Part shown: positions 25,150 through 38,148 of the stretch, one piece after another
Layout of the letters: each line of letters starts with the position of its first letter
Numbering within the stretch: position 1 is the stretch's first letter
Assembly: GCA_003952965.2 (NCBI GenBank)
Contig: RXIC02000113.1
Location: forward strand, 1 to 64,000
Direction of reading: 5' to 3'
DNA from: Morella rubra
Lineage: Eukaryota > Streptophyta > Magnoliopsida > Fagales > Myricaceae
Length of the DNA stretch: 64,000 nucleotides
The notes under the pieces: generated by a model
The model's input: only the letters and a program-made list of their open reading frames with translations
What the model was told of the DNA's origin: nothing
Database searches by the model: none
Made by a program: the position numbers and the translations under genes

Positions 25150-27482
25150 GCTTCAAAAATACGATCCAATGTTTACCAATTTACAGCTACATTCCCAGGC
25201 TCCAATGTTTACCAATTTACGATCCCCATTAGCTGTATCAACCTCAAAACTGGTCTCATCCATCCACTGGCAGCTGCATTGCCTAGCATCATGTTTGCTC
25301 TTCTCAAGCTTCCTCTGTATCAGAGGACAGATATCCCAAGTTGCAATTTGGAGCATCGCCCGTTTGTGCTTGAACTGGTTCATCAATAGACGTCTGATAT
25401 CCTCCATCATCGTCAAGATTGGCTTATCCCGTGTATCTTTGATCCAAGAATTAAATGTTTCAGCGATGTTACTAAGTAGACAATCGCTCTTTGAGGTTGT
25501 ACTAAATGCGTGTCAGGACCATCCTTTAGGGTCAACCTCTGTAAGATACTTCCAAGCGTTCTCATTAACCCTTTCCAGTTCTACCATAGCTCTATCAAAC
25601 TCAGATCTGGTACACGCACATGCTGCCTTCCATAGGAGGTCCTTCACATACTTGTCTCTTCACCCTTTGCTCTTCAAGTTGGCGTGCAAGTGCTTCACAC
25701 AATGTTGCTGCTCATCATTCGGCACTAACTTCTCTAGTGCCTTGTGAAGCCCTTGCAAAATAGTTTTAGTTAGTAACTAATATCTGTACATGTTTTTTCA
25801 GCTATGAAATAAAAGACCAAACAGATGGTGTGCACTAACCTTTTGCCTGTCTGACATTCGACACCATGGGTGCTGATCTTTAGATCTAATATCCTCCATG
25901 AGTATCTCTATGAACCACGTCCAAGAAGATCGGCGTTCTACCTCTGCCACTACATATGCAAATGGGTACATATCATCATTCGCGTCTTTGGCCATTATGC
26001 ATAACATCTGGCCCCCAAATAGGCCTTTGAGGTGACACCCATCAAGACAAATCATTGGCCTAACCCCAACCAAGAAGCCACGTTTCGGAGCCTCAAGCCT
26101 GGCATACATCTGCTAGAAAAGATGTCCGCTTCTCTGAATCTTCACCCATGAACCAGGGTTCCATATATAAACACCCAGTGCGTAGTCGTATACATACTTG
26201 TACTGGTCCACATGCCTCCCATAGACTAGTTCAAAGGTCATCTTTTTTGCCCGATACATGTGGTTCTTAGAGACTTGTACTTTATAGTCTCTATGAATAT
26301 TCCTTCCCAAAGCCGTTGGTGGCATGTTAGGGTCGTCCCGGATGTTTTCAACGTACCAAGCAGCAATAAATTTTGCATCCAACTTGCTGTTCTTATGTTG
26401 TGTGCCACAAGTGTGGTTCAACTTAAATGTCTTGATCTAAACTGCTTCTTTACTAATCATAAAAGAAACGTGGATCCGCCAACTACACTTGAGTGCACAA
26501 ACTGCTGTAACCCTCTTCTTGTCACTCTTAAGACAATGGTAGTCATAATTATTTTGAATGCCATGCAACGCTAAAGCCTTTTTAAATAAGGCCAAATCTC
26601 TAAACTTCATCCCCTTCTCAAGCTGCACTGTACCATCCTCCAACTCCTCTTCTCGAAAGTCGGTACCCTTCCTCTTACGTGGTTGATCTTCATCAGATGC
26701 ATTATCCTCACTAGTACTTTCCATTATATCATCATCCGAACTCCTAACAATCTTGGGCTCGTCTGCTGAAACATCATTCTTTGTACCTTGCCCGAACCAC
26801 TCCATCGAAGCCTTCCTAGCATCATCTCCACTCTCATCAGTCTGAACTGCATATTCGTACAACTCAGAATCGGCATCAGACTTGTCAAAATCACTGACAT
26901 CAGCTTCAATATTATCCCCCTCAATATCATCATCAGAATCAACTGCCTCTCCTTCACTATTGACACCCTCTGCATCCCTCATAATATCCTCGACATTAAC
27001 ATTGACATCCTTCGCTTCCCTCACAATGTCCTCAGCATCAACACCCATATCTGTCATACTCCTATCTTCCAGAACGTCATGAAAAACCATATCTTCCTCG
27101 TTCATATTTTCTGTCACATCTGGTTCAGGCACTAAGATTGGCCGACTGGTACCATGCTCAACGTAAATCCTCAAGGTGTCCCGACCTTCAAGAAGAATTC
27201 TCGCAACGGTAGTCAAAACATCAGCGTCACATTTTAGAGGGGTCAAATCAGACTGAGAGTCATCTCTCTCTAGCTTACACTACAACTCCACAGCATCTGC
27301 GTAGTTCATAGTTGTCTTCAACAATGTCCACAGATGTATGACTGAGATATAAACAATGTCCACAGATGTATGACTGAGATATAGTCAGGGTCCAGGTCTC
27401 CTAAATCGCTAATCTGCCCTCCAATGTAGTCACTCTTCAGAAACTCCACTCTCCCTCAATGATGCATAACAATCTTTACCAT
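25150..27482 (-). pseudogene. mudrA: MuDR-family transposase (mudrA-like), interrupted
   Basis: Order of parts from 27,482: ATG and an N-terminal PB1-like piece (MVKIVMHH..DYIGGQISDLGDLDPDYI); an acidic linker (26,700-27,150); the MuDR DNA-binding region (MKFRDLALFKKALALHG..CALKCSW..NHTCG); the MULE transposase core ICLDGCHLKG..FGGQ..DANDDMYPFAYVVAE..SWTWF with catalytic Asp in LDGCH; SDRQK; an 88-bp GT-AG intron (25,752-25,839); HKALEKLVPNDEQQ..HCVKHLHANLK; NSWIKDTRDKPI; and a start of the SWIM finger (CSC). In-frame stops replace likely Gln or Arg codons at several places: HH-stop-G, VEL-stop-C, EAV-stop-IKT, LF-stop-QMYAR, KG-stop-RDKY and GWS-stop-HAF. Several look like C to T changes. 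A 30-bp tandem duplication lies near 27,330-27,392. The frame also slips by one base at the intron. The C-terminal end is missing. Confidence 0.88.
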
Positions 27483-28616
27483 CTGCAAATTGAAAAAATC
27501 AAAATGGTACATCTCTTTTTCAGAGTGAGTAATATAAACCCAAATGGTAGAAAAAATCAAACCCAAATTTCTGCATCTCTTTTCCCTTTCAAATCCCCGA
27601 CCAACAATAAAGTGTTCATTTGAAATCCCCTAGCAAGACGAAATAATATTACTCAAACAATATTCAGAATTAATATTTTCTGTCCATATTACCATTTTTA
27701 GGGTTGGTGGTTTTTTTTGTTGTCCACATCACCATTTGAATGCAGGCATGCTCATCCAGGACATTCTACATATTATCATTCTATTGATATTGCTATTTAG
27801 ATCTACTTCAAATAGTACTTATACTCCCACAAAGACAGAGTGGAGGTTTCCAACTCAATGGTGGGACCAAAAGAAAATAAAAATTAAAAACATTTATTTT
27901 TTCAATTTGGGAATAAGTAATTCAGACATATTATTTTCAGTTGGATAATCCCAACAGATTACCCATGGTGGAACTAAGAATTTGTTTTGATAAAATGGCA
28001 AAATAAGTACAATACTTTATTCATCCACTAGTTTAGTTATCATGAAGCATGCCCAACTATACAATTTAAAACACTAGGCTATAATTGTTCAATAAAATGT
28101 GTACAAATAGTTACCAGTTTAGGGATAAAGTGAACCAAAATGTAACCTACTTCCCTAATGAGTACAACTAGTTACCCTATCCTATCATCATTTTCTTTTA
28201 AAATTTCAACCTACTTCCCTAATTCGAAACTTAGGGATAAACTGAACCAAAATGTAAACCACAGGGACATCATAAGGAAACAAATGCCACCCTGAATTAG
28301 TCAAACACAAATCTCAATAACAAACGACAGATAAAAAGACAACTTGACAGTCTAGGAGGGACCACTTCGTTAATATATGGGCAAACAACAGATAAATAGA
28401 CAGCCTAAAATTCTAGGAGGGACCACATCATTTTTATATGGGCAAACGATAAAGTTGCAATTCAACCAAGGGGGGACCCATTTATAGTAGACAACATTCA
28501 ATTCAGTAAAAGATGAGACATGTATGGGTGGACGAATGCCCATATATTTTAAACAGAAAACCATTTGTCAAGCTGAGAAATTCCCTAAACATTTTTACTT
28601 ACCTTTCCAAAACCTC
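27483..28616. other. MULE interior upstream of the transposase
   Basis: No gene. AT-rich sequence between the transposase start and the right TIR. The phrase ATTCTAGGAGGGACCAC and relatives occur twice near 28,352 and 28,410, giving a loose local duplication. It would hold the 5' UTR and upstream region of the transposase. Confidence 0.5.
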
Positions 28617-29167
28617 AGGTAGACGGCGTTAGCCACTGATGGAGTCGAAGACAGCGTGGACTGGGCACGGTTCCATTGTCTGTTCCTATCGTTCGCTTGA
28701 TTTGGGGAAAATGGGCACGGTTCAATTGATTTGGGGTAAATAGTTAGTGTTCGAGGGTTCCACCGATTTGGAAAAATTTTCAAGTCTTTAGAGGAAATGT
28801 TTAAGTGTTGGGGTGGAAGGGTACACGAAAGGGATGGGCAATGCGTGACAAAAGGTGTTCGGGCATATTATTTTGTGACGTGGCAGGGGTAATTTCGGAA
28901 CAATAAAAGTGTGGACAGCGTGGACTGTACGGGAACCACAGGGATATATGCCCAGTCAGCAAATGGAACACGTGTCATCTTAGTATTGCTGTGATGTGTA
29001 ATTTTGTGACAACTCAACATTTTCCGTTAGTTTGGAGACAAAATATGGACGGAGGGGTATTTCTAGAAAAGGTACATCACCACAGGGGCAGCGAGGACAA
29101 CAAATTGAACCCTAGGGGCATATTTAAGAAAAAGTTATACCACATGGATACGCGTTATATTTTAACT
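28617..29167. repeat. Right terminal inverted repeat of the MuDR-type MULE
   Basis: 551 bp, complementary to 22,799-23,348. It begins AGGTAGAC at the inner end and finishes CGCGTTATATTTTAACT at the outer end, next to the target duplication CGAAATAAA. Confidence 0.9.
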
Positions 29168-29838
29168 CGAAATAAAAACTGCGAAGCAGTTCTGCCAAAA
29201 GTTTAGGCTTGTTTGTAGGTTTTGGGCAAAAGAACTGCAGAAATCAGAGTATAATAAGATAATAATACTTAAAACTTATTTAAGCGGTAGGGAGAACCAA
29301 GTACCAAAAAAAAAAAAAAGGAGTACAATGATAGAGAGTAAGGAGTACAGACCTCAAATTTCGCTGGCCCCACCAGAAAGAGTGCAAGAACCTTTGCGGA
29401 AAATCTGGAGACGACACAGTACCAGATTGAAGGGCTTCAAGAAATATCCCAAAATGAAAGAGCTTTGCCTGATCTGGTGTTTCTAGAGGGCAATACTTAT
29501 TTAATTGATTTGTGTAATTTCTGAAACTGTGGTCGCAATAAAATGAACTTGGGTTACATCTAATATATTTTTCACAGGCCAAGTGCCAGCAAGTCATCTC
29601 TCGTTGGATAGAAAACAAGTACCATAAGGCACCCAGTACCTAAAAACCAATTACAAATTAATCTCTTGCATAAAGATCAACAAATTCGGCAGATCTCGTA
29701 GTAGCTACGAATAGAGCAAAATAAATAAAGAGAAATAATTTTTTTTTTCTACGCAAGAGAGATAATTCTTGAGAGACCAAAAGATTCTACTTTATTTTTC
29801 TCTTTTTTCTAGATAAAAAAAGGTGAAGGATGCTAGCT

Positions 29839-30020
29839 ACCAACGTAGCCTACTCACCTGGAAGTGAACATAGAAACCTCCACCTATTGCAAAATGTTCA
29901 AATTGTGTCATAACTACTATCTATAGAACATCAACATAGCCTACTCACTTGGAAGTGACTATAGAAACCTCCACCTACTGCAAAATGTTCAAATTGTATT
30001 ATAGCTACTATCAACAGAAA
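29839..30020. repeat. 91-bp tandem duplication in CNGC-B intron 4
   Basis: Two adjacent units, 29,839-29,929 and 29,930-30,020, share CTACTCAC.TGGAAGTGA and TGCAAAATGTTCAAATTGT with a handful of differences. CNGC-D keeps only the beginning of this region before its truncation. Confidence 0.8.
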
Positions 30021-31490
30021 GAAGAACCGTCACCACAGTCTCACAAGAGTGCAATTGATTTTTGAAGCAGGTGGGTTTGATCCATAGATCTCCAATCCCC
30101 ACATTCGCTTGGGTGCCCTTTTTCGAACCCAATTAGGCTAACACTCTTATGATTATTTTATTTTAACATAAAAGGAAAGAATAAAACAGCAGTACAAAGC
30201 TGTGCATACTGGTAACTATCAAGGTTGATTCATGATTATAAACAGGGCACTATATATTATAAAGAAATCCAATGACCTAATGACTAAACGTACGATATCA
30301 GAGAAAACTCCAAGTAAAAAAAAAAAAAAAATTTGAGGTAAGCTAGATGGAGATGAAATTTAATAATCAAACTTACATGACTGGAAACGATGTACAGGAA
30401 CAGATTGCATGCAGCTTTCACGGGTATAGTTCTAAATATGGTCTTAGTCTTTTTGAGCTCTCTCCATGACTTGCGAATCCGAGAAGCTCTTGGTACATTT
30501 TTTTCTTGGTACATAGTGGAAGAGAACAACAGCATTTAAGAGCTTCCTTTTGTTCAAAGACATTGAACGTCTGATTTCTGATAAAAGAACTGGAATTACC
30601 ACCTGGACATGATATAAAACTGAGTAGTTGTAAGATCTATTTAAATAGAACGTTAAATTAATGTTCACTCAAACCAGATCTATTTAAGTAGAATGTTATG
30701 CTTTCTATATATATGTTGGGTACGTACGTCAAATACAACATGATACCGTCTTCTAATGCTAAATTAACGTCACACTAAAATACAACATGATGAATTGATG
30801 ATTTGCTCAAAATATTCTAAGTAATTGGAGTTAATAATTTTTGGTAAACTTATGCTTAACAATTTGACGAGCTGAGAAGAAGCTCAGGGTGGATTTAAAT
30901 TAATTAACAATGCATGCAATATAAATTAGTCCAAAAGTCAAGCGCAATCACGCTAACAAAATTTTGAGAATTTTCAAAAGCTTTGGGAATTTAACATACA
31001 ATATTATATAAATACGCACACCTCTAGCTCTCACCTGTGGGATTGGGAGAATGGCGAGTATGTCAACTGCGACATACGACAAGAAGCACCCGTTTCTTAT
31101 TCGCCGAGCATCGGTCGGTACAAGTTCACCGGAGACCTCGTCGTTGTAAGGACAAAGAAATTGGAAAATGATATTCAAAACATAAACCAGATCCGTGACC
31201 GATCACAAAGAAATAGCAACGGCCGTTATGAGTGTTTCATCTCACGCAAGGCACTTTCTGTCTTCGTTGATCATATGAGGAAGGTACGTACAAGAACAAA
31301 GGGTCCACTGATAATGCAATCACGCACGACACTAAGAACATCATTTTCCAACGGCGCTGGAACTACTTCTGCGGGTCAAGAATTGGAGCCATCAAATTTT
31401 TTACTTGCCCAATCCTTATTGGTGTTGTTGTCTTATGTCCCGAACGAGATTCATCACCCGGTGGGACTTTGCCATTCGACATCCGGATCC

Positions 31491-32558
31491 CTAAGCAGAA
31501 TAGAAAAACCGATAGACAGTTTAATTATATGAGCCCACCAAAATCGACGCCAAACTGATTAAAATGATTCATGATAGCATCAAACGCAGTTAGTGAAACG
31601 TACACAAAGAGAAACAGAACTTGATGTGCTCATATTCCAGTGAAAAATGTTTACATTGAATGCTAATCATATCGATTCAGAAGTAACCAATACGTTAGCA
31701 CACAAGAAAAAGAAGAAGACAGAGAAGATGATAACTCCAATGAGTGCCGTTTTTCCTGTTGGGAAGATATAAAGGTAAATATTCTTTTCACTTTCGGCCA
31801 ATATGTCACTTAGAAGATTTTTGCCCATTTTTAAGGGTCTGGACTAGTTGGCAATATATTCGGTGCTTGCTATATTCTATGTGGCTCCAATTTCCAAAGA
31901 CCTCAGAACATATGTAGTTTAAAAACTTTCAGAACCCTGGAAAAAGAAAAACGTATATATCCAATATACAACATAATATTAATATACAGAGACCTCGTAC
32001 AGCCAATAAATGTGGCTTTCTATGCATAATGTGATACACTACTCTTTCTCTCCGGTAGCCAAAAAATAAAAAATAAAAAAATCTTAGTTTCATAGTTAAT
32101 ACAACAAAACAGAGCATATAGATCATCATGACTAGGGTTAGTACACCACCTATTGTTCTTCGGACGTAAAATCTAGGATCTGCTGGTTTCTGAAGCAACA
32201 TGCAGGGGCGGAATTATGTTTTCTTTTATTCTCTCTCTTCAACTCATGTGATGGTGGGACTGTGTGGATGTGTACTGCTCTTCCTAACTGAAATTATTCT
32301 CAGCCTCGACGTACGTTTTCTTTGTATTGGAATCTATTCACATTAATTACTCGTCTATCCCTCTAATCTTTCTTTATTATAAATTATCTTTCGCGCCAGC
32401 AAACGATGAAATTTCAATTTCGTCCAAGTCAACCTACACGCAGCTGCATGTGCATGATACTTTAACATAGGAGAACGGCCAACTTGGCGACTTGCCCCAA
32501 ATTAAAACGACCAAAGAAAAAAAAAACATATGTATATAGCTAGGCATAAAACTGAAAA

Positions 32559-32589
<31 letters not shown>

Positions 32590-33460
32590 AGAATCTATCA
32601 AGTTTTGAAAAAATATTTTTTGCAATATGTTTTGCGGGCAGCAATGTCCCACCAAGTCTTTTTTAAATATTTAATGTACTCTCTCATACCAAAGAAATTT
32701 AAGTTTCCACGTATCAACTATAGGCAACTGATCAGCCAGCTAACCACTGGAGTCTGTGGTGCACCTCTCAGTAAATAAATTGTAAACAAATGTATATTAT
32801 ACAATTTACTAATTAAGTAACCTCTCATACCAACCTATCAGAATTCCATTTACTGTAAACTCAATTAGCTAGCTAAACATGATTTGTGTTCAAACTGTTC
32901 TCCACTAATTGCATGTCACACGTACGGGGCCAACGACACTTACCATCTTTTGCTAGTGAGATTACAATGACGGTTCGGCGGCACCCACCTTATTTTACAA
33001 ATTAAAATATGCCCAGTGCACTCCATTTTATTTTAAAAGGCTGCAGGGATCAATAAGAACGGAATGGTTGGGGCCACTAATTCCATTTTATTTTACGCAA
33101 GTGGTATTTAACTAAACGTTGACAGATCAATGGATTTTGCAAATATTTTTTGTACTCTTGATTGAAATTTGAATGGAAATATTGTCGTGGATTACCGATT
33201 GAAATATGCTAGTTCTAGGTTAGCGTCCTCGAGATTCTAAAAAGAAAGCAATAAAGTCGAATCTGCATTTGGACTTCATGCTCATAAGAAGACGTATATT
33301 TTATAATAGCTTCGGTAATTGGTCTGAAAGCCCAACTTAGTCCACTAACTTCTCTTGTAACGATACCCACCAACACATTTGCATAGGCCATGAGAGTGTG
33401 ACTAAGCCCAAGCCCAAAGTTCAGTAGCCCACAAGGCTTCATTGTAGGCACTAGCTAAAT
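31491..33460. other. Intergenic region between CNGC-B 5' end and CNGC-C 3' end
   Basis: About 2 kb without a convincing gene. An AT microsatellite lies at about 32,560-32,590. The promoter and exon 1 of CNGC-B should be here, but no MSKRF-like start was recognised. Either exon 1 has diverged or it is lost. Confidence 0.5.
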
Positions 33461-36400
33461 CACATTACGCACTTGGCTTTAGCCTTTCTAGGCTCGTTCG
33501 AGTTTCTGGCTTTAGCCTTTTGGCGGCGAAATGCTGCTTGCAAGGACTTAGCTGCCACATCTTCCAGCTCATCCTTCGCGTCAGTACAGCCGATGATTTG
33601 GCGGAACTTTTAAATTCTCAAATCGTTCCCAGATACTATATTCTTGAGGTCGTCAACCCATAGAGAAAAGACTTCGACTTTTGTTTTGCATTTGAGAGTT
33701 ATCTTCGAGAAGGGAATTTGCTTGGATGGGCCAGATGAGGCAAGGGGTGCCAACACCCAATTTAGGAGCTCTTCTCCATAGAAGTCACCTTTCTTAAGAC
33801 ACCCAGTTCCATTTTCGTCTTTGGTTGAAAAGGTGCACAAGTGCCCTGATTGAGGAAGAGCATCTTATCAAGTACTTCTCCCTGCCGAATAATGTAGGTG
33901 TCCTCGTTCAGGTACACTGGCTTGAGAGAGTCGCAGATCAAGTGCCTCAGATATCGATCTTCACTTGCTTTTCTAAGAGTTGGCTCCTGCATTTTTACAA
34001 ATAATGGAGGACAAATGAAAAGAAGTCCATACGAAATACTAATTCAGCAACTGTCCCTTAGTAATCAATCCAATTTCTTCAATATTATTACAAATATTAA
34101 TGCATTGGCAGTTCTTAATTTCACTTTATAAAATTCTTCCAAGCGAAATAAATATACTTTTTGATTGAACTGCTTTTAAGAAAATGAAGGAACTCACCTT
34201 CTCAAACAGGGATTTGCAGATACTGAGCATGATATCCCTTTTAAGTTTCTGGGGGAGATGCAGAAGTAGTCTCTGATCATCAAAATCTTTTTCTTGTTTT
34301 ATGATGTCTCTTATGCTGCCCATGATCCTCTCTTCCATACCTTTGTCTTTGATGCCATACCGATGCTTAATGTCAAGACGTTTATATTTCAGCTTTCGGG
34401 CAGTAGTTCTAGTCTTCTCCAATTTTTCAGTTGCCAACTGCATATAGATCTGTTACATGACAGGATTGGTGGGTTAAATGCAATTTAAACAGGATATAAT
34501 ATTCTGAGACCTAAAATAACCTCGACCTAAAATTGCTTTTGCTTTTGAAGGCAGCTTGTATCCAAATTTGTACATAATTTGCAACCCTATTATAGATGAA
34601 CCTTCGACAAAAGAGAATCACGCAAATTTTATCAAAAACCTCTGTCGCAATAGCGAAGGCTGAACTTCTTTTGCTATTTTATGCATTAACCTCCGTTTTA
34701 ACTTGCATAAGTTAACAAAGGGCAGTGTCTTCCCCAAACGACAATGGATCTACTTAAAATCTATCTGAAAAAAGCTTCATCTATCTTAAAACAAGTGGCG
34801 AATATTGTTCGGAAGGTGCACAGAAACTAACCAGAAAAAATAACAAGCGTGTTGGGTTTGTTGGGGCCGGGGGAGAGCCAGGAAATATTGGTTTGAAAGA
34901 TAATACACCTCTATTGTCTCAAGAAAAACAAACCAAGAAATTAATTAAGGAGGTCAAGAAGATAATTGGTATGAATCTTTTTCTATTTTATATAAACGCT
35001 TATTTTACCGAAAAGAAAAGATTATGAATAAAAAGCGAAAACTAAATAGTTATGAGGATGTTGACAAAAAACTAATGCCCACAGTATATTAAAACTACAT
35101 AAATGAGGCATGGAATCTTGGAAAATACAACAAAAGATGTAGAGCACCAACCTGCATATTTCCTATGAAAAACAAAAATAGTAGCAAGCCCAAGAGCGAG
35201 ATGAAGCTTGCAAAGCTACATTCCCATAAATCTTTACTTGTTTGAAGGTTTTGACCAAAAGAACTGCATGCAAAAGGTGGAGCAATTAGTACTATAATTC
35301 ACGTACGATGGTGAGATAGTAATATAAATAACAAATTATGGTTCGAAGTTATGTATAATTTAGTTGGAAAAGTATAAATTAAGAATCGAATTGTACATAG
35401 GCTCAAGATAATAGAACAGAGACTCCAGTTTATATCATGAGCCAAGTGATATATAACAAGCTAGCTGCCTATAAATAACGAGGGGTTAAGCAAATTAAGA
35501 TGAGGAGATCTAGAACGAGAAAGGCACAGAAAATAGTGTAAACTGATAAAGGAGCCGTAGTTTCCATGTCATAAGATCAGTGTTAGAATTTGAGCATGAT
35601 AATTGATATATGGGCATGACTCATGACCGACGAGGAGGACATGAAAGCACTAGAAATTATTGTGGAATATATAGCTCAAAGTGGAATGCCAAGGGGATCT
35701 ATACGAATGCAAACCTCAAATTTCGCAAGCCCCACCAGAAACATTGCACCGTCTTTCCTGGAATGTTTGTGGATGTCACGAGACCTGATTGAAAAGCTCC
35801 AGTATATATTCCAAAATCATGGACAGTCGAATTTGGTGTTGTCGTGGGACATAATCATTGAAAAAGGTATAATTCCCCAAACTGCGACTACAGCGAAAAG
35901 AACTTTGGATACATCCAACGTGATTGTTACAAGCTACGTGCCAGCAAGCCAACTCTTGTTGAACAGCAAATAAGTACCAAAAAGAACCAAATACCTAAAA
36001 GACGTGCAATTAATTATCTTAAAGATCAATACGTCCAATGCAAAACATTTAGCAAAATAAAGTAGCGGAGTAAAAGAAAGGGAATTCTCTAAATTCGAGA
36101 AAGTTCTACTTCCCTAAAATAGAAGAAATAGTCATATTTAAATTATTGTGGTAAGTCATGCAGGGGAATCTCTAATTGCTAAGAGAGCTCTCAATCTGCA
36201 TAAATTAGTGAAACAGGCATACTTAACTACTTCGTGGGAGGGAACTTTGTTTGTTTACATCCATTTACACCCACCTGGCCTGTTATTAATTGGTCTAATG
36301 CAGCTTCAAAGGGAACATATGGGTGGTACATGTCCCCCAATTCTAATGGTTGGGGTAACCCAAATTGGGTTGTTACTTGAGTGTCTTATGAGTTTAAATC

Positions 36401-36539
36401 AGGACGAAATGCCCTAAATCTAAGGAGCTAGGAATAATTGAGTGTGGTTGTCACTTTAAATCACATGAAATTTCGTAAATCTAAGTAAACAAGATAAGAT
36501 AATATGGAAACTTAGTCAAATATGTTAGAAAATACAAGG

Positions 36540-37245
36540 GTTAAATACACTTTTGCACCTTCTAACTTTGGGGGTATTGACATTTTATACCCTATCTATT
36601 ATTTTTATCATATTGCACTCACCAATTATTGATTTCAGACACTTTCACCTCCGTTAAAATTTGACTAAAATATATGGGATTTCATTCCAAAATTCAAGTT
36701 TTTGTTTTGAAACTATGAGCTAAATCACATCATATTGTAAAGATAATTTGCAGAAATTTTTTGGAATAGTTAAGTAAGCAAGATGAGAAGCTTCTAATGC
36801 TCCTTTGATACGAGGATGAGTTCATCCACTATTTATACAATTAAATTTACTTGTTAAAAAAAAAAGTTGAAATATACTAAGCAACCTCCTACTTTTGAGG
36901 TCTTGACACTTTACACTCAATATATTATTTTTATCACATTGCACCCACCAACTATTGATTTCAGACACTTTGCACATCCCTTAAAATTTCGGTTAATTTA
37001 GACGGAAATAAATTTTTTGAGGTGCGAAAGTACAATTTGTCTCCATAATTTTTTTGGGAGTGACCATTTTATGAGGGTAAAATTGTAATTTTAGAGACCA
37101 AAAATTAAATTCTGTCCAAACTTAGGGAAAATTTTAACGAGGGTATAAAATGGTGAAATCAATAGTTGTTGAGTGTAATGTGATAGAAATAATAGAAAGA
37201 AGTGCAAAGTGTCAAGACCCCAAAGTTAGAGGGTGAAAAAAAAAA
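36540..37245. mobile_element. MULE-like TIR element (MITE) in CNGC-C intron 4
   Basis: The left arm begins about 36,540 (GGGTTAAATACACTTTTGCA). The right arm, about 37,120-37,245, is its complement (AGTGCAAAGTGTCAAGACCC). A second copy of the left-arm motif lies inside, at 36,885-37,000. There is no ORF and the target duplication is not clear. The same element, stretched, is recognisable at about 10.5-12.07 kb. Confidence 0.6.
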
Positions 37246-37640
37246 ACAAGGATATAATTGTTTATTTGTAGATTCGAATTTAGAGATAAGTTATTTGAAG
37301 ATTTAAATTTAGGGATAGGTTATTTGAAGATTTGTGTAATTAGGATTAGTATCAATTTATAATTATTACCACTTCTTCTCCTATAAAAAGGATGACCTCT
37401 TATACAATTTACACACAACACAGAGGATATACAAAGTATTATTCTCCAGGTTTTTCTCTTTCTCATCTTAGTTTCAACAACAATTAGTGGTTTTTTTTTA
37501 TCCAATTAATTGTTGTACTTCTTGAAAGGGAAGGACTCTCAAAAAGATGATTCGATTGCCCAAGCTCGTGTTCTTTAACAAGTTTCTTAAGCCAAAGAAG
37601 TAAATTATAGGTGGATTAACGATACATCGATCCTCATGAT
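37246..37640. repeat. LTR-like block, paired with 12.07-12.45 kb (fossil)
   Basis: Contains TATAAAAAG at about 37,381 and a following leader rich in T and C, as in plant LTR promoters. A 30-bp AGATAAGTTATTTGAAGATT-type phrase is repeated at about 37,280-37,335. There is no internal region and no partner LTR. It is single and broken, and older than the duplication. Confidence 0.35.
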
Positions 37641-38148
37641 TTATCAAGGCTAGCTAGCTACCCGATTCTTTTTTTTTTCCTAGATGGCTAGCTACTGATT
37701 CACTTTAAAGCTCAGAACTTTATAGGCAAATCCAACAAAACAGTGAAAAATGTCACTTTCCAAGAAAACTTGGAACCAGAAATACAAAAAGTAAGATGGA
37801 AATATGGAAGTCAAAAACGAACTTACATGACTGGAGATTATATATAGGAAGAAATTGAATGCAGCTTTATCCCTACTGCCATGACAAGATGCCGTCCGTT
37901 CTGATAAGTTTTATCCATGTTAGATAGATCCGAAGAATCCTTGGCACATATTGGAACAGAAACAGCAGTGTTTAAGAGCCCCACATATCGGAACATAACA
38001 GCAGTGTTCAAGAGCCCCCTCTCATCCAGAAATTTCGACACACATTTTTCCGAAAAAATGAATGGAATCAGTACCTGATCATATATAGACTGTAATCAGT
38101 ACGTGGAGGTAGGGTATATACGATAATTTAGATGCAATATTATGGCAA

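Larger units (their letters stand above)
22799..29167. mobile_element. MuDR-type MULE with two convergent genes
   Basis: Perfect 9-bp target duplication CGAAATAAA (22,790-22,798 and 29,168-29,176). The TIRs are 550 and 551 bp (22,799-23,348 and 28,617-29,167), both ending TAAAATATAACGCG just inside the first bases. The element lies inside the S6-coding exon of CNGC-B; CNGC-D shows the empty site near 47,278. A transposase gene runs leftwards from 27,482, and a GRF zinc-finger gene runs rightwards out of the left TIR. The layout matches autonomous MuDR, which has two convergent genes with promoters in the TIRs. Here the transposase is interrupted by stop codons, so the element is inactive. TIR similarity is still high. 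Confidence 0.92.
18023..31490 (-). pseudogene. CNGC: CNGC-B: cyclic nucleotide-gated channel (beta subtype), split by transposons
   Basis: Exons, 5' to 3': exon 2 31,035-31,490 (DPFVL, INEDRKC, then VTDLVYVLNIIFQF..DEVSGELV..VDILAILPIPQ); exon 4 30,377-30,602; exon 5 29,353-29,639, fully open (LWYLFSIQREMTCWHLAC..FGIFLEALQSG..FWWGQRNLR); S6 exon split as 29,168-29,234 and 22,741-22,798 by a MuDR element; C-linker exon 21,226-21,439; cyclic nucleotide-binding exon 18,023-18,467 (REGEPVDAMLFIMQG..KGDFCGEEL). No exon 1 was found. Damage: frame breaks and stops in exon 2, TAG for Gln in the C-linker start (TYMQ to MYM-stop), two compensating frame shifts in the binding domain, and a third near its end that removes the IQ region kept in CNGC-D. 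Intact exon 5 beside ruined exons suggests decay after the insertion. Confidence 0.85.
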
